A stretch of DNA of 64,000 bases from Pectobacterium aroidearum (GCF_041228105.1 NZ_CP166097.1:4092001-4156000); one strand, 5' to 3'. Numbered from the stretch's first letter, positions 16,394-26,814 are shown. Program-made: numbers and translations. The notes: a model not told the origin generated them from the letters alone.

Positions 16394-16864
16394 TTAACGC
16401 AGACGGGAGCTGGTCGACACCTGGCGAACGTGGCGACGGCGGTTCACAATGCGTTCCCGCAGGGTGTCGTAGGCCCAGTTATACACCACAGTGTACGGCA
16501 GGAAGAACAGGAAGAAGCCGATCTCCACCATCAGCGCCTGCCACAGCGTGACGTTCAGCATCCACGCCGCCAGCGGCAAACCAATCAGGATAAAACCGCC
16601 TTCAAACCCCAGCGCGTGGGCGATACGAACCGGCAGCCGACGCTTAACGCGATCCGCTGGCCACAGACGATCAAATATCGTGTTGTAGATCATATTCCAG
16701 ATCATCGCGACACTGGACAGCATGATGGCCAGAGCTCCCATATCGAAGAGTGGCTTATTCAGCAGCCAGGCACCCGCCGGCGCACAGATCGACAACGCGA
16801 TCAGTTCAAAGCCCACCGCATGGTACACACGCTCACGTAAGGTTTTGCTGGTTTTGTTCTGCAT
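16394..16864 (-). CDS. PACE-family multidrug (chlorhexidine-type) efflux transporter
   Basis: 156 residues from the ATG at 16864 (MQNKTSKTLRERVYHAVGFE). The frame extends to 16927, and a longer start with ATG at 16927 or 16912 is possible. Four membrane helices are arranged as two similar halves, each with a basic-aromatic opening (RERVYHAVGFE and VRIAHALGFEGG) and the paired WNMIYNTIFDRLWP / YNWAYDTLRERI segments that define the bacterial transmembrane pair domain of AceI. Such proteins export biocides and short diamines. The adjacent divergent LysR gene matches the aceI-aceR arrangement. Convergent with the glycosylase gene, with only 23 bp between stops. Confidence 0.88.
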   Translation of the reverse strand: MQNKTSKTLRERVYHAVGFELIALSICAPAGAWLLNKPLFDMGALAIMLSSVAMIWNMIYNTIFDRLWPADRVKRRLPVRIAHALGFEGGFILIGLPLAAWMLNVTLWQALMVEIGFFLFFLPYTVVYNWAYDTLRERIVNRRRHVRQVSTSSRLR

Positions 16865-16937
16865 AACACATTCACTTTTATTTATTGCAAGTTGCTGGTC
16901 AATTTTCGCCATGACCATGGATGGCATCGTATTACGG

Positions 16938-16958
16938 CCTTATTTTCATCGCATAAGG
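16938..16958. promoter_or_regulatory. Inverted repeat between PACE gene and LysR gene
   Basis: CCTTAT-N9-ATAAGG, containing the T-N11-A pattern of LysR-type operators, in the divergent promoter region. Probably the binding site of the LysR protein encoded at 17005. Confidence 0.5.
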
Positions 16959-17004
16959 TGGTAGAGTACAGTTAGATTCCATCGATAAAAACGATAGAGG
17001 TACG

Positions 17005-17898
17005 ATGCGTTATTCACCAGAATCCTTGCTGGCATTTGTCACCACCGTTGATGCAGGCTCGTTTCCCGCCGCCGCCCGACGATTGCATAAAAGCCAATCC
17101 ACTATCAGCGCGGCTATCGCCAATCTGGAGGCCGATCTGGGGCTGACGCTGTTCGATCGCTCCGGTCACCAGCCCACGCTCACGCTGGCGGGCAGAAAAG
17201 TGCTTTCCCACGTACAGGCGATTTTATCTGCCAGCGAAGATCTCGATGAACTGGCAATCCGTCTGGCCGACCATATCGAACCCCGTCTGACGTTTATGCT
17301 GTCCGACATCTGGCAAGCGGCTCACTACGAACCTGTACTCCAGCGTTTCGCCCAGCAATTTCCTGATATTGAATTTGAGTGCCTGATTGCAGAAGGCGAT
17401 GACGTGATCGATCTGCTGCAAATGAACCGGGCGCATGTTGGCATATTACGCGCTCAGGCGGATTACCCGCCCGATGTTGCCGCCGCGCGTTTGCAGGTTA
17501 AGACGGAAATGGCTCTCTTCGTGTCGGCAGCTCACCCGCTCGCCGCTGAAAAAACCGTGACGCGCAGCCAGTTGGCGACCGTCCGTCAGCTCTATCTCAA
17601 TACCTATAAACGCAGCGACCAGTTACAACCAGAAGGGATCGTCTGGTCTGCGCCGTCCTACCTTATGCTGCTGGAAATGGCGCAACAAGGGCACGGCTGG
17701 AGCATGCTTCCGCGCTGGCTGGTGGCGCAATACGATCGGAAAAAGCTGGTGGAGTTGCCTGTGGCGGGCTGGCCGCAGTGGATTGACGTCGACGTTGTCT
17801 GGTCTAAACCCCATCCACCCGGCCCTGCTGGGCTGTGGATGATCGACAATCTCCTTGCTCAACAAGAGAGTACGCTACACTATGGTGACACTCGCTGA
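17005..17898 (+). CDS. LysR-family regulator, likely controls the PACE pump
   Basis: 297 residues with an N-terminal HTH (GSFPAAARRLHKSQSTISAAIANLE, residues 17-41) and an effector domain. It is divergent from the PACE transporter with an intergenic inverted repeat, which is the AceR-type arrangement, so ligand-responsive activation of the pump is inferred. The next gene follows after 18 bp and may share its transcript. Confidence 0.88.
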   Translation: MRYSPESLLAFVTTVDAGSFPAAARRLHKSQSTISAAIANLEADLGLTLFDRSGHQPTLTLAGRKVLSHVQAILSASEDLDELAIRLADHIEPRLTFMLSDIWQAAHYEPVLQRFAQQFPDIEFECLIAEGDDVIDLLQMNRAHVGILRAQADYPPDVAAARLQVKTEMALFVSAAHPLAAEKTVTRSQLATVRQLYLNTYKRSDQLQPEGIVWSAPSYLMLLEMAQQGHGWSMLPRWLVAQYDRKKLVELPVAGWPQWIDVDVVWSKPHPPGPAGLWMIDNLLAQQESTLHYGDTR

Positions 17899-17916
17899 TT
17901 TATCTACGGAGCAATC

Positions 17917-18153
17917 ATGACGTTTTCCCCACAGGAGCGTGAGGCGCTGCTGGCCGTAAAAGGCGTTGGCCCTGCGGTAGTCGCCCGTCTGGAGCAAATG
18001 GGCTTCACCACGCTGGCGCAGTTGAGCGAAGCCGACGTTAGCGATATTGTGGCAAACGCCGCCGCACTGACGGGCTCAACCTGCTGGAAAAACAGCCCGC
18101 AGGCACGTGCCGCCATCACCGCCGCAATTACGCTGGCAAAATCACATCAGTAA
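17917..18153 (+). CDS. Small helix-hairpin-helix protein (Cdd1-like)
   Basis: 78 residues. LLAVKGVGPAVVARLEQMGFTTL at residues 8-30 is a helix-hairpin-helix of the kind that contacts DNA backbone; a second helical part has an isolated cysteine in GSTCWKN. It resembles the short Cdd1 'pathogenicity locus' family, for which no function is established. Close spacing to the LysR gene suggests co-transcription. Confidence 0.7.
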   Translation: MTFSPQEREALLAVKGVGPAVVARLEQMGFTTLAQLSEADVSDIVANAAALTGSTCWKNSPQARAAITAAITLAKSHQ

Positions 18154-18311
18154 TCACATCGGCCACAGCACTGTGGCTGTTGTGGCGATCTCGTTTTTCG
18201 TCAAGCGATAAAAAGCCAATAACGATTTCTTTATATCGCCATTAAATAACATTAAAGAATAAATGGTTATTGTTTTTAATTTCACCATTTAATTTACTTA
18301 ATTAAGTCAGT

Positions 18312-18438
18312 TATACCCTAAATAATTCGAATTTCAGGCAGGCGGCAAGAGAAGGAATCCCGATGAGCTTACTCAGGTAAGTGATTCGGGTGACTGAACG
18401 TAGCCAACGCACATGCAATTTGAAGTATAACGGGTATA
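18312..18438 (+). repeat. ERIC element, full length (127 bp)
   Basis: Starts TATACCCTAAATAATTCG and ends AACGGGTATA, with the ERIC core GAGCTTACTCAGGTAAGTGA and imperfect terminal inverted repeats. Exactly 127 bp, the classical ERIC length. It occupies the 581-bp gap between the HhH gene and fumarase; the left part (18154-18311) is AT-rich with no gene. Confidence 0.9.
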
Positions 18439-18574
18439 AAAGAGGAATATCTTCACGTTAAACCGCGTGCCATTTCCCGTGGCGTCCGCACACAGGAAAC
18501 CTGTGCTGTGCCGCCATTCCATCCGCCATGTACAGAGAAAAATAACACGTACATCCCTATTATTGTGATGTACC

Positions 18575-18625
18575 AAAGTAGTACTTCCCGACAAAAAACC
18601 ATACTATTATGGTGATTACTACTTT
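18575..18625. promoter_or_regulatory. Nested inverted repeats upstream of fumarase
   Basis: Outer arms AAAGTAGTA (18575-18583) and TACTACTTT (18617-18625) enclose inner arms ACCATA and TATGGT (18598-18613). They lie about 110-160 bp upstream of fumA. Suggests either a two-site operator or a folded leader; no known consensus recognised. Confidence 0.45.
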
Positions 18626-18734
18626 TGTATTCGAGACATCCCTGTAGTGCTGCGGTAATACGCCTTAATAATAAGATGCTGAATCCTATAAGGTGAAAAA
18701 TTTACTAATTAATGCAATTGCAAGTGAGAAAAAA

Positions 18735-20378
18735 ATGTCGAATAAACCCTTCTATTACCAAGATCCTTTTCCACTCAGTAAAGATGACACCGAATATCGC
18801 CTGCTGAGCAGCGACTTTGTTTCTGTCGCACAATTTGAAGGTCAGGACATCCTGAAGATCGAGCCAGCCGCGTTGACCCTTCTGGCCCAGCAAGCCTTCC
18901 ACGATGCCTCTTTCATGCTCCGCCCCGCTCACCAGCAGCAAGTTGCCGATATTCTTAACGATCCGGAAGCCAGCGAAAACGATAAATACGTTGCCCTGCA
19001 ATTCCTGCGCAACTCAGAAATTTCCGCCAAGGGCATCCTGCCGACCTGTCAGGATACCGGTACGGCGATCATCGTCGGTAAAAAAGGCCAGAACGTCTGG
19101 ACCGGCGGTAACGATGCCGAAGCGCTGTCCAAGGGCGTATACAACACGTTCATTGAAGACAACCTGCGCTACTCACAGAACGCTGCGCTGGACATGTACA
19201 AAGAGGTCAACACAGGCACCAACCTGCCTGCGCAGATTGACCTCTACAGTACCGAAGGCGAAGACTATAAATTCCTGTTCGTCACCAAAGGCGGCGGTTC
19301 CGCTAACAAAACCTATCTGTATCAGGAAACTAAAGCGCTGTTGACGCCGGGTAAGCTGAAAAGCTTCCTGATCGAGAAAATGCGTTCTCTGGGCACCGCG
19401 GCCTGTCCGCCGTACCACATCGCGTTTGTGATTGGCGGAACTTCGGCAGAAACCACGCTGAAAACCGTTAAGCTGGCATCGACCAAGTACTACGACGAAC
19501 TGCCGACCGAAGGCAACGAGCACGGTCAGGCGTTTCGTGATGTCGCGCTGGAGCAGGAAATTCTGGAAGCCGCGCGCGATCTGGGTCTGGGCGCGCAGTT
19601 CGGCGGTAAATATTTTGCGCACGACGTGCGGATTATCCGCCTGCCACGCCACGGTGCATCTTGCCCTGTCGGGATGGGCGTGTCCTGTTCTGCTGACCGT
19701 AACATCAAAGGCAAGATCAACCGTAAGGGGATCTGGCTGGAGCAGTTAGAGCAGAATCCGGGTAAATATATCCCTGAGCACCTACGTGAAACGGGCGAAG
19801 GCGATGCGGTTAAAATAGACCTGAACCGTCCGATGGCCGAGATCCTGAAGACGCTGTCGCAGTATCCGGTATCCACCCGTCTTTCTCTGACCGGCACCAT
19901 CATCGTGGGCCGTGACATTGCTCACGCCAAGCTGAAGGAGCGTCTGGATAACGGCGAAGGCCTGCCGCAGTACATCAAAGATCATCCGATTTACTACGCG
20001 GGTCCGGCGAAAACACCAGAGGGCTACCCGTCCGGCTCGTTAGGTCCTACCACCGCTGGCCGTATGGATTCCTATGTCGATTTACTGCAGGCCAACGGCG
20101 GCAGCATGATCATGCTGGCAAAAGGCAACCGCAGCCAGCAGGTGACCGATGCGTGCCATAAACACGGCGGTTTCTACCTCGGCAGCATCGGCGGCCCGGC
20201 AGCGATTCTGGCACAGAACAGCATTAAGAGCCTGACCTGTGTGGAATACCCGGAACTGGGAATGGAAGCTATCTGGAAAATCGAAGTTGAAGATTTCCCA
20301 GCCTTTATTCTGGTCGATGATAAAGGCAACGATTTCTTCCAGGTGATTCAGAGCGCCAAGTGCGTGAAATGCGGTTAA
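18735..20378 (+). CDS. fumA: Class I fumarate hydratase
   Basis: 547 residues from the ATG at 18735 ([14 protein letters not shown]), aligning with E. coli FumA/FumB from the first residue; an upstream ATG at 18693 is less likely. The three iron-sulfur cysteines lie in [21 protein letters not shown] and [12 protein letters not shown]. It interconverts fumarate and malate using a [4Fe-4S] cluster, so it is oxygen sensitive. Whether it behaves as FumA (aerobic) or FumB (anaerobic) cannot be told by sequence. It stands alone with its own upstream region. Confidence 0.95.
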   Translation: MSNKPFYYQDPFPLSKDDTEYRLLSSDFVSVAQFEGQDILKIEPAALTLLAQQAFHDASFMLRPAHQQQVADILNDPEASENDKYVALQFLRNSEISAKGILPTCQDTGTAIIVGKKGQNVWTGGNDAEALSKGVYNTFIEDNLRYSQNAALDMYKEVNTGTNLPAQIDLYSTEGEDYKFLFVTKGGGSANKTYLYQETKALLTPGKLKSFLIEKMRSLGTAACPPYHIAFVIGGTSAETTLKTVKLASTKYYDELPTEGNEHGQAFRDVALEQEILEAARDLGLGAQFGGKYFAHDVRIIRLPRHGASCPVGMGVSCSADRNIKGKINRKGIWLEQLEQNPGKYIPEHLRETGEGDAVKIDLNRPMAEILKTLSQYPVSTRLSLTGTIIVGRDIAHAKLKERLDNGEGLPQYIKDHPIYYAGPAKTPEGYPSGSLGPTTAGRMDSYVDLLQANGGSMIMLAKGNRSQQVTDACHKHGGFYLGSIGGPAAILAQNSIKSLTCVEYPELGMEAIWKIEVEDFPAFILVDDKGNDFFQVIQSAKCVKCG

Positions 20379-20464
20379 GTTAAATACGCGATATAGAAGT
20401 TAGGAGATATTTCGTGTGCGATAACAATCGGTATTTTCATGCAGATTCTCTGCACGCACCCGAC

Positions 20465-20492
20465 AAGGAGCAGCCAATCGCCGCTGCTCCTT
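20465..20492 (+). terminator. Terminator-like hairpin after fumA
   Basis: Ten-base stem AAGGAGCAGC / GCTGCTCCTT with eight-base loop, about 90 bp beyond the stop, first of two strong hairpins in the 321-bp gap 20379-20699. Confidence 0.6.
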
Positions 20493-20562
20493 GACCTCAG
20501 GCTTTTTGGCGGAACGGGGTCGCTACGCGATGCCTTCACCGCCAGAGGCTTCTTACCGGACC

Positions 20563-20597
20563 ACCAGTGACGCGTTCCCGACGCGGCACTGGTTTTC
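20563..20597 (+). terminator. Second hairpin with T run in the fumA-norR gap
   Basis: ACCAGTG-A-CGCGT / ACGCG-G-CACTGGT, twelve pairs, followed by TTTT. Together with 20465 it insulates fumA from the convergent norR. Confidence 0.6.
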
Positions 20598-20699
20598 GCC
20601 GCATCCATGCGGCTCATCCGGAAAGCCTCTTTCGGTTCAGCCCCTTTTACGCCGCTAAAAATCAGCGATCTTTTTTATCTAAAAGTGATAGCAGTCGAA

Positions 20700-22250
20700 T
20701 TAAAAAACATCTTTTTTAATTTTTAGCCGCTTCGCCAGACGGTGTAGGTTGCCGCTGTCTATTTCCAGTTCTCTCGCGCAGGATGACCAGTTGCCCTCAT
20801 GGCGCGCCAGCGTGTGTTGGATGATCCGACGCTGATAGTCGTCCGTTGCCTCTCGCAAGCCGCCGCTGATGAAGTAATTCGGTGCGCTGTCGGTAGCACT
20901 CGGTGCCCCTGCGGGGGCATGAACGGGCTGGGCGGAAAGTTCAAGATTGAAATGCTCAGGGCCTAACAGCACCTCACCCGATTCCTGTCCCGCTCTTGCC
21001 AGCACGGTAGCACGGTAAATGGCATGTTCCAGCTCGCGCACGTTTCCCGGCCAGTCGTACTGTTCCAACAGCGCGCCCGCGTCTGCCGTCAACGCCAGCC
21101 GCGCCAGCCCCAGTTGCACGCGGCTGCGTTCACAGAAGAACCCGGCCAACAGCGCCACATCCTGACTGCGCTCACGTAGCGGCGGTACAGATAGCGGAAA
21201 CACGCTCAGACGGTGGAATAAATCGGCACGGAAAGCACCATCCAGCACTGCCTGCCGCAGATCGCGGTTGGTCGCCGCCAGCACGCGCACGTTCACTTTC
21301 AGGCTGCTGTCATCACCCACGCGCTGGAGATCGCCATACTGCAATACGCGCAGCAACTTAGCCTGTAGCGTCAGAGACAGTTCGCCAATCTCATCCAGAA
21401 ATAGCGTGCCGTTATCCGCCATTTCAAACTTGCCAGTGCGGTGATGGATTGCACCAGTAAATGCGCCCTTCACATGACCAAACAGTTCACTCTCTGCGAC
21501 CGATTCCGGCAGCGCGGCGCAGTTCAGGTACACCAGAGGATGAATTGCCCGGCTGGAACCGCGATGAATCGCGCGCGCCACCAGCTCTTTACCAACGCCA
21601 GTTTCTCCCATAATCAGCACGTTCAGATCGGAACCCGCGACGATATCGACCTCTTTCTTTAGCCGCAACATCGGCTCCGACAACCCCACCATTTCCTCCA
21701 CGCTTTCCGCCGCAGGACTTTCGGCACGCACTGGTGCAGGCAACTGCCGCTCAAGGCGTTCCATCAGCAGCGCGTTACTCAGCGCCGCCGCCGCCATCGC
21801 CCCCACCAGCCGCAGTTCTTCATCACTAAAATGGTCGAACTGGCAGGGATCCATACCGTCCACGGTCAGCGCCCCGATCAGATTCTGATTAGCAAACAGC
21901 GGCAGGCCGACGCAGGCGTGCACCTTAAGATCCTCCTGACTGGGGATCAGGCCGTCATACGGATCGGGAAGCTGGCTGTCCGCCGGAAAGCGAACCACAT
22001 CGCCAGCACGGGCAATGGCCTCCAGACGGGGATGATCGGACAGACGAAAGCGTCGCCCCAACACGTCCGGTGCCAGACCGTCGATCGCCAGCGGGCGAAA
22101 CAGCTGATTTTCGTAACGTAACAGCGCCGAGGCATCACAACGTAGCAGTTGGCGCAGGCTATTAATCAAGCGCTGAAAACGATCCTGATTCGATAGCCCC
22201 ATTTGCAGCTCGATAGCGATGCGGGCAAGGGCATTGATGGAGAGCGTCAT
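20700..22250 (-). CDS. norR: NorR, nitric-oxide-responsive sigma-54 activator
   Basis: 516 residues from the ATG at 22250 ([20 protein letters not shown]), which has AGGA upstream; the frame begins 22 codons earlier. The N-terminal GAF domain holds the mononuclear iron NO sensor. The central AAA+ domain has Walker A GETGVGKE and the sigma-54 contact loop GAFTGA. The C-terminus has a Fis-type HTH ([19 protein letters not shown]). It activates the divergent norVW operon when NO binds. Three NorR site pairs lie in the intergenic region. Confidence 0.95.
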   Translation of the reverse strand: MTLSINALARIAIELQMGLSNQDRFQRLINSLRQLLRCDASALLRYENQLFRPLAIDGLAPDVLGRRFRLSDHPRLEAIARAGDVVRFPADSQLPDPYDGLIPSQEDLKVHACVGLPLFANQNLIGALTVDGMDPCQFDHFSDEELRLVGAMAAAALSNALLMERLERQLPAPVRAESPAAESVEEMVGLSEPMLRLKKEVDIVAGSDLNVLIMGETGVGKELVARAIHRGSSRAIHPLVYLNCAALPESVAESELFGHVKGAFTGAIHHRTGKFEMADNGTLFLDEIGELSLTLQAKLLRVLQYGDLQRVGDDSSLKVNVRVLAATNRDLRQAVLDGAFRADLFHRLSVFPLSVPPLRERSQDVALLAGFFCERSRVQLGLARLALTADAGALLEQYDWPGNVRELEHAIYRATVLARAGQESGEVLLGPEHFNLELSAQPVHAPAGAPSATDSAPNYFISGGLREATDDYQRRIIQHTLARHEGNWSSCARELEIDSGNLHRLAKRLKIKKDVF

Positions 22251-22255
22251 GGTGT

Positions 22256-22310
22256 GTCCTAATGACAAATCTGTGTCATTAAGACAATAGTTAACCCATG
22301 TCATTTTGAC
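22256..22310. promoter_or_regulatory. Three NorR enhancer sites
   Basis: GT-N7-AC motifs at 22256-22266 (GTCCTAATGAC), 22275-22285 (GTCATTAAGAC) and 22300-22310 (GTCATTTTGAC). E. coli also has three such sites, required together for NorR hexamer assembly. The first overlaps the norR leader, implying autoregulation. Confidence 0.8.
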
Positions 22311-22353
22311 AATCACTATTTATTAAATCGTTATAAATCAATAAAATAAAAAA

Positions 22354-22369
22354 TGGCACGCTTCCTGCA
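22354..22369 (+). promoter_or_regulatory. Sigma-54 promoter of norVW
   Basis: TGGCAC-N6-TGCA, with the GG and GC elements separated by ten bases as required, about 45 bp before norV and downstream of the NorR sites. Confidence 0.85.
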
Positions 22370-22415
22370 ATCTCTACAGCATATTTCCCGACTATGACTA
22401 TTGAGGTTTCAGAAC

Positions 22416-23927
22416 ATGGCAATTCACGTTAAGAACAATATCCACTGGGTTGGACAACGCGACTGGGAAGTGCGTGATTTTCACGGCACGGAGTACAAGA
22501 CGCTACAAGGCAGCAGCTATAACAGTTATTTGATTCGCGAAGAGAAAACCGTACTGATCGATACCGTCGATCATAAGTTCAGCCGTGATTTCGTCCAGAA
22601 TCTGATGGCGGAAGTGGATCTGAACACGATTGACTACATCGTGATCAACCACGCCGAAGAGGATCACGCCGGCGCGCTGAGCGAGCTGATGGCACGGATT
22701 CCCAATACGCCGATTTACTGTACTCACAACGCGATCGATTCCATCACCGGTCACCACCACCACCCTGAATGGCATTTCCACACGGTCAAAACCGGCGACA
22801 CGCTGGATATCGGCAACGGCAAGCAGCTGATCTTTATCGAAACGCCGATGCTGCACTGGCCGGACAGTATGATGACCTACATGACAGAAGATGCCGTGTT
22901 GTTCAGTAACGATGCGTTCGGCCAGCACTACTGCGATGAACACCTGTTCAATGACGAAGTGGATCAAACTGAACTGTTCGAGCAGTGCCAGCGCTATTTC
23001 GCCAACATTCTGACGCCATTCAGCCGCTTAGTGACCGCCAAGATCCATGAAGTGCTGGGCTTCAACCTGCCGCTGTCGATGGTTGCGACCTCACACGGCG
23101 TGGTATGGCGTGACGATCCTGCCCAGATCATCCACCTGTATCTGAAATGGGCGGACAGCTATCAGGAAGATCGCATCACGCTGTTTTACGACACCATGTC
23201 CAACAACACCCGCATGATGGCCGACGCCATCGCACAGGGCATCAACGATGTCGACCCCGGCGTCGCGGTGAAAATCTATAACGTCGCCCGCCACGACAAG
23301 AATGAAATCCTGACGCAGGTCTTCCGTTCGAAAGGCGTGCTCGTCGGTTCATCCACCATGAATAACGTGATGATGCCGAAGGTCGCCGCCATGCTGGAAG
23401 AGATCACAGGCCTGCGTTTCCAAAACAAAAAAGCCTCAGCGTTCGGCAGCTACGGCTGGAACGGCGGCGCGGTCGATCGCATTCAAACCCGTCTGATGGA
23501 CGCCGGTTTTGAAACTACGCTAGCGCTGAAAACCAAGTGGCGTCCTGATGGTTCCGCGCTGGAAATTTGCCGCGAGCACGGCCGTGAAATCGCTCGTCAG
23601 TGGGCGCTGCATCCACTGGATGATACGCCTGCCCGTCGCGTCATCTCGCCAGTAAAACAGACCACGGTGGCGCCGCAAAGCGCCAGCGCCCCCGCCGAGA
23701 GCGCCTGTGGTTGCAGTGAAGTTGTGGTGCCACAGTCCGCAGCACAGCCAGCGGCACAGTCAGAAAGTGGCTGTATGCAGTGCAGCGTCTGCCAGTGGAT
23801 CTACGATCCGGCACTTGGTGAACCGATGCAGGATGTGACACCCGGCACTATGTGGTCGGACGTACCAGACAGCTTCCTCTGCCCGGAATGCGGGCTGGGT
23901 AAAGACGTTTTCAATCCGATTCGCTAA
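22416..23927 (+). CDS. norV: Anaerobic nitric oxide reductase flavorubredoxin NorV
   Basis: 503 residues from the ATG at 22416 ([13 protein letters not shown]). The metallo-beta-lactamase-like di-iron domain has ligands His79, Glu81, Asp83 and His84 in HAEEDHAG. A flavodoxin domain (about 254-395) and a C-terminal rubredoxin with CSVC and CPEC follow. It reduces NO to N2O with electrons from NorW. The Ala/Pro/Ser linker before rubredoxin is longer than in the 479-residue E. coli protein and contains an extra CGC pair. Confidence 0.95.
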   Translation: MAIHVKNNIHWVGQRDWEVRDFHGTEYKTLQGSSYNSYLIREEKTVLIDTVDHKFSRDFVQNLMAEVDLNTIDYIVINHAEEDHAGALSELMARIPNTPIYCTHNAIDSITGHHHHPEWHFHTVKTGDTLDIGNGKQLIFIETPMLHWPDSMMTYMTEDAVLFSNDAFGQHYCDEHLFNDEVDQTELFEQCQRYFANILTPFSRLVTAKIHEVLGFNLPLSMVATSHGVVWRDDPAQIIHLYLKWADSYQEDRITLFYDTMSNNTRMMADAIAQGINDVDPGVAVKIYNVARHDKNEILTQVFRSKGVLVGSSTMNNVMMPKVAAMLEEITGLRFQNKKASAFGSYGWNGGAVDRIQTRLMDAGFETTLALKTKWRPDGSALEICREHGREIARQWALHPLDDTPARRVISPVKQTTVAPQSASAPAESACGCSEVVVPQSAAQPAAQSESGCMQCSVCQWIYDPALGEPMQDVTPGTMWSDVPDSFLCPECGLGKDVFNPIR

Positions 23928-23937
23928 GGAGAGGATG

Positions 23938-25086
23938 ATGAAAGATATCGTGATTATTGGCGCGGGCTTTGCCGCCCGCCAGCTTATTCGACAGCTCCGC
24001 AAGCTGGATGCGCACTGCCCTATCCGCCTGATCACCGCTGACAGCGGCGATGAGTACAACAAGCCGGATTTGAGCCATGTGATGAGCCTGCAACAGCACG
24101 CCGACGATCTGACCAAGATGCAGGCGACCGCATTTGCCGAAGAAAACCGTATTACGCTGCTGGCGAATACGCGCGTCACCGCCATCGACCGCCATGCGAA
24201 ACAGGTCATCTGCGGCACGGAGCGTTACGATTACCACAAACTGGTGTTCGCCACCGGTGCCAGCGCGATAGTGCCGCCAATTCCGGGATGCGAACATATG
24301 CTGACGCTCAATAGCCAGCAGGAATACCGTACTCACGAAAGCCGGCTCTGGCAGGCCGAACGTATATTGGTACTCGGTGCCGGGTTGATTGGCACCGAAC
24401 TGGCGATGGATCTGGGGCGCGCGGGAAAACAGGTTACGCTGGTTGATTGTGCCAGCAGCATTCTGCCCGCGTTGATGCCGCCCGAAGTCAGCGCACGTCT
24501 GCAATTCACGTTGACGCAGCAAGGGGTTTCACTGCATCTGAATACCACCCTGCAGCAGCTAGAGAAAACCGAAACTGGCGTGCGGGCGACATTTACCGAT
24601 GGCCGAACTATCGACGTGGACGATGTGCTCTCTGCTATCGGTTTACAGCCCAACACGCAGCTAGCGAAAGCGGCAGGTTTGGCGGTGCAGAAAGGCATTC
24701 AAACCAATACACAGTTACAAACCAGCGATCCACAGATTTATGCGCTGGGCGACTGCGCAGAGATTGGCGGTAAGCTCCAGCCTTTCCTGCAGCCCATTCA
24801 GCTCAGCGCAATGACGCTGGCGAAGAATCTGTTAGGTGCCAGTGAAGCACTGGCGCTGCCGCCGATGCTGGTTAAAATCAAGACGCCGCTGTTTCCCTTG
24901 CAGATGGCGGGGGATACCACAAGTGGCGACCTGCACTGGCAGCAGGAATGGAACGAACAAGGTATGGTAGCGAAAGCGCTGGATAGTCAGCAGGTGCTGC
25001 GCGCCTTTGTGGTCGGCGGAGAGCGGATGAAAGAGACATTTCCGCTGCTGCGACAGCTTTCCACTGTAACTTCAACCACGGCCTGA
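23938..25086 (+). CDS. norW: NADH:flavorubredoxin reductase NorW
   Basis: 382 residues. Of the two adjacent ATGs (23935, 23938), the second is better spaced from AAGGAG. Two dinucleotide folds are visible: the FAD site IVIIGAGFAARQLI at the N-terminus and the NADH site ILVLGAGLIGTELAMDLGRAG near residue 143. A second FAD motif is IYALGDCAEIGG. It transfers electrons from NADH to the NorV rubredoxin. It starts eleven bases after norV and shares its promoter. Confidence 0.95.
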   Translation: MKDIVIIGAGFAARQLIRQLRKLDAHCPIRLITADSGDEYNKPDLSHVMSLQQHADDLTKMQATAFAEENRITLLANTRVTAIDRHAKQVICGTERYDYHKLVFATGASAIVPPIPGCEHMLTLNSQQEYRTHESRLWQAERILVLGAGLIGTELAMDLGRAGKQVTLVDCASSILPALMPPEVSARLQFTLTQQGVSLHLNTTLQQLEKTETGVRATFTDGRTIDVDDVLSAIGLQPNTQLAKAAGLAVQKGIQTNTQLQTSDPQIYALGDCAEIGGKLQPFLQPIQLSAMTLAKNLLGASEALALPPMLVKIKTPLFPLQMAGDTTSGDLHWQQEWNEQGMVAKALDSQQVLRAFVVGGERMKETFPLLRQLSTVTSTTA

Positions 25087-25191
25087 CACGGCAAAATAAA
25101 TAATGCATTTAAAATACATATTTCTGGTCAGCCTGCGTGCGGATTAATAGAATACGGCTATAGCTTTTGGAATTTACAGACCGAGGTAAAA

Positions 25192-26052
25192 ATGCAAGAT
25201 CTCATTTGTTATAAGAAGATGCCGCAGTGGAACAGCCAGACGCTGCCTGCCGCGTTCCAGGAAAAGCACAACACGCAGGAAGGCACTTGGGCAAAATTGA
25301 CCGTGCTGAAAGGGGAAATGACCTTTTCCATGCTTACCGAAGACGGCGAGACGCTGGAGACGTTTCACTTCTCCGAACAGAACCAGCCGCCGTTTGTTGA
25401 GCCACAGGCGTGGCACCGCATCGTTTCTTTCTCTGACGATCTGGAATGTCAGCTCAGCTTTTTCTGCTCAGCGGAAGATTTCTACCATAAAAAATACGGT
25501 CTGACGCGTACCCATTCCGAAGTGATCAACGCGGTGCAGCACATCAAACCGGGCAAAACGCTGGATTTAGGCTGCGGCGGCGGGCGTAACTCGCTGTATC
25601 TGAACCTGCGCGGATTTGATGTAACCGCCTGCGATAAACACGAACAGAGCATTGATTCGCTGAATAACATCATCAAGAGCGAAGCGCTGGAACACATTCG
25701 GGCGGGTGTTTACAACATCAATCTGGCGGAAATCAAAGAGCAGTATGACTTCATTCTGTCGACCGTCGTGCTGATGTTTCTGGAACGTGACCGGATTCCG
25801 CACATCATCAGCAATATGCAGGACAGCACGGTTAACGGTGGCTATAACCTGATTATCGCCGCGATGTCGACGGAAGATTGCCCGTGCCCGATGCCCTTCT
25901 CCTTTACCTTTAAAGAAAGCGAGCTAAAGAACTATTACGCCGACTGGGAGATCCTCAAATACAACGAGGATATGGGTGAACTGCACAAGACGGATGCGCA
26001 CGGCAACCGCATCAAACTGCGCTTCGCCACGCTTCTGGCAAAAAAGCCGTAA
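25192..26052 (+). CDS. tehB: TehB-type SAM-dependent methyltransferase (tellurite resistance)
   Basis: 286 residues. The N-terminal about 90 residues form a cupin-like domain ([25 protein letters not shown]) found in the long TehB form. A class I methyltransferase follows with motif [16 protein letters not shown]. TehB methylates tellurium or selenium compounds and gives tellurite resistance; its natural role is uncertain. No tehA neighbour is seen. A spacer of short repeats and a terminator follow. Confidence 0.88.
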   Translation: MQDLICYKKMPQWNSQTLPAAFQEKHNTQEGTWAKLTVLKGEMTFSMLTEDGETLETFHFSEQNQPPFVEPQAWHRIVSFSDDLECQLSFFCSAEDFYHKKYGLTRTHSEVINAVQHIKPGKTLDLGCGGGRNSLYLNLRGFDVTACDKHEQSIDSLNNIIKSEALEHIRAGVYNINLAEIKEQYDFILSTVVLMFLERDRIPHIISNMQDSTVNGGYNLIIAAMSTEDCPCPMPFSFTFKESELKNYYADWEILKYNEDMGELHKTDAHGNRIKLRFATLLAKKP

Positions 26053-26108
26053 GTCGCTAAAAACGCTATTCGTTAAAAACCTAAGTCGTTAAAAACTTAA
26101 GTCATAAA
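26053..26108. repeat. Short imperfect tandem repeats after tehB
   Basis: Four variants of a TAAGTCGTTAAAAAC-type unit (GTCGCTAAAAACG, TTCGTTAAAAACC, GTCGTTAAAAACT, AGTCATAAAAT) in about 55 bp between the tehB stop and its terminator. Likely slippage or duplication; no role apparent. Confidence 0.5.
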
Positions 26109-26114
26109 ATAACA

Positions 26115-26138
26115 AAGGGCCGATAAATCGGCCCTTTT
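26115..26138. terminator. Bidirectional terminator between tehB and ribB
   Basis: AAAGGGCCGAT / ATCGGCCCTTT hairpin with A and T runs on either side, serving the convergent genes. Confidence 0.85.
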
Positions 26139-26160
26139 GTCTGCGTGGTATCTGCGTGAA

Positions 26161-26814
26161 TCAGCTGGCTTTGCGCTCTGCCGCTACGCGGTAAGCCACC
26201 AGATCTTCAATCGTCAGTACCGGCATGTCGTGCTGTTTGGCAAACGCGATCACTTCCGGCGCGTGCGCCATTGAGCCATCATCGTTCGTCAGTTCACACA
26301 GAACGCCAGATGGCTTCAGGCCCGCCAGCGTCATCAGGTCAACCGTTGCTTCGGTGTGACCACCGCGCGTTAACACACCACCCGGCTGGGCGCGCAGCGG
26401 GAATACGTGGCCAGGACGATTCAGATCGCTCGGCTTGGCGTTATCCGCAATTGCGGCACGAATAGTCGTCAGACGATCAGCGGCAGAAACCCCCGTCGTC
26501 ACGCCCTCGGCGGCTTCGATGGTTACGGTGAACGCCGTTTGGTAATGACTGGAGTTCTTCTCCACCATCATCGGCAATTCCAACTGCTGGCGACGCTCTT
26601 CCGTCAGGCACAGGCACACGATGCCACTACCGTGACGAATCGTCAGCGCCATCTGTTCAACGGTCATATTTTCAGCGGAGAAGATCATGTCACCTTCGTT
26701 TTCACGATCTTCATCATCCAACACCAGCACGCCGCGGCCATGACGCAATGCATCAAGTGCGCGTTCTACGCGTTCAGTAGGATTGCCAAATTCAGAAAGT
26801 AATGTCTGATTCAT
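26161..26814 (-). CDS. ribB: 3,4-dihydroxy-2-butanone-4-phosphate synthase
   Basis: 217 residues, standard for the single-domain RibB. The active-site loop [15 protein letters not shown], the HGSGIVCLC segment and the substrate-binding RPGHVFPL and RGGHTEA segments are intact. It converts ribulose-5-phosphate to the four-carbon riboflavin precursor. A GAGG site precedes the ATG. Expression is governed by the FMN riboswitch in the leader. Confidence 0.97.
   Translation of the reverse strand: MNQTLLSEFGNPTERVERALDALRHGRGVLVLDDEDRENEGDMIFSAENMTVEQMALTIRHGSGIVCLCLTEERRQQLELPMMVEKNSSHYQTAFTVTIEAAEGVTTGVSAADRLTTIRAAIADNAKPSDLNRPGHVFPLRAQPGGVLTRGGHTEATVDLMTLAGLKPSGVLCELTNDDGSMAHAPEVIAFAKQHDMPVLTIEDLVAYRVAAERKAS

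Noticed and set aside
20375..20617. 80-codon minus-strand frame between fumA and norR
   Set aside because: It has a passable ribosome site, but the frame runs through both terminator-like hairpins and into fumA's end, and I recognise no family. A short real gene cannot be excluded.
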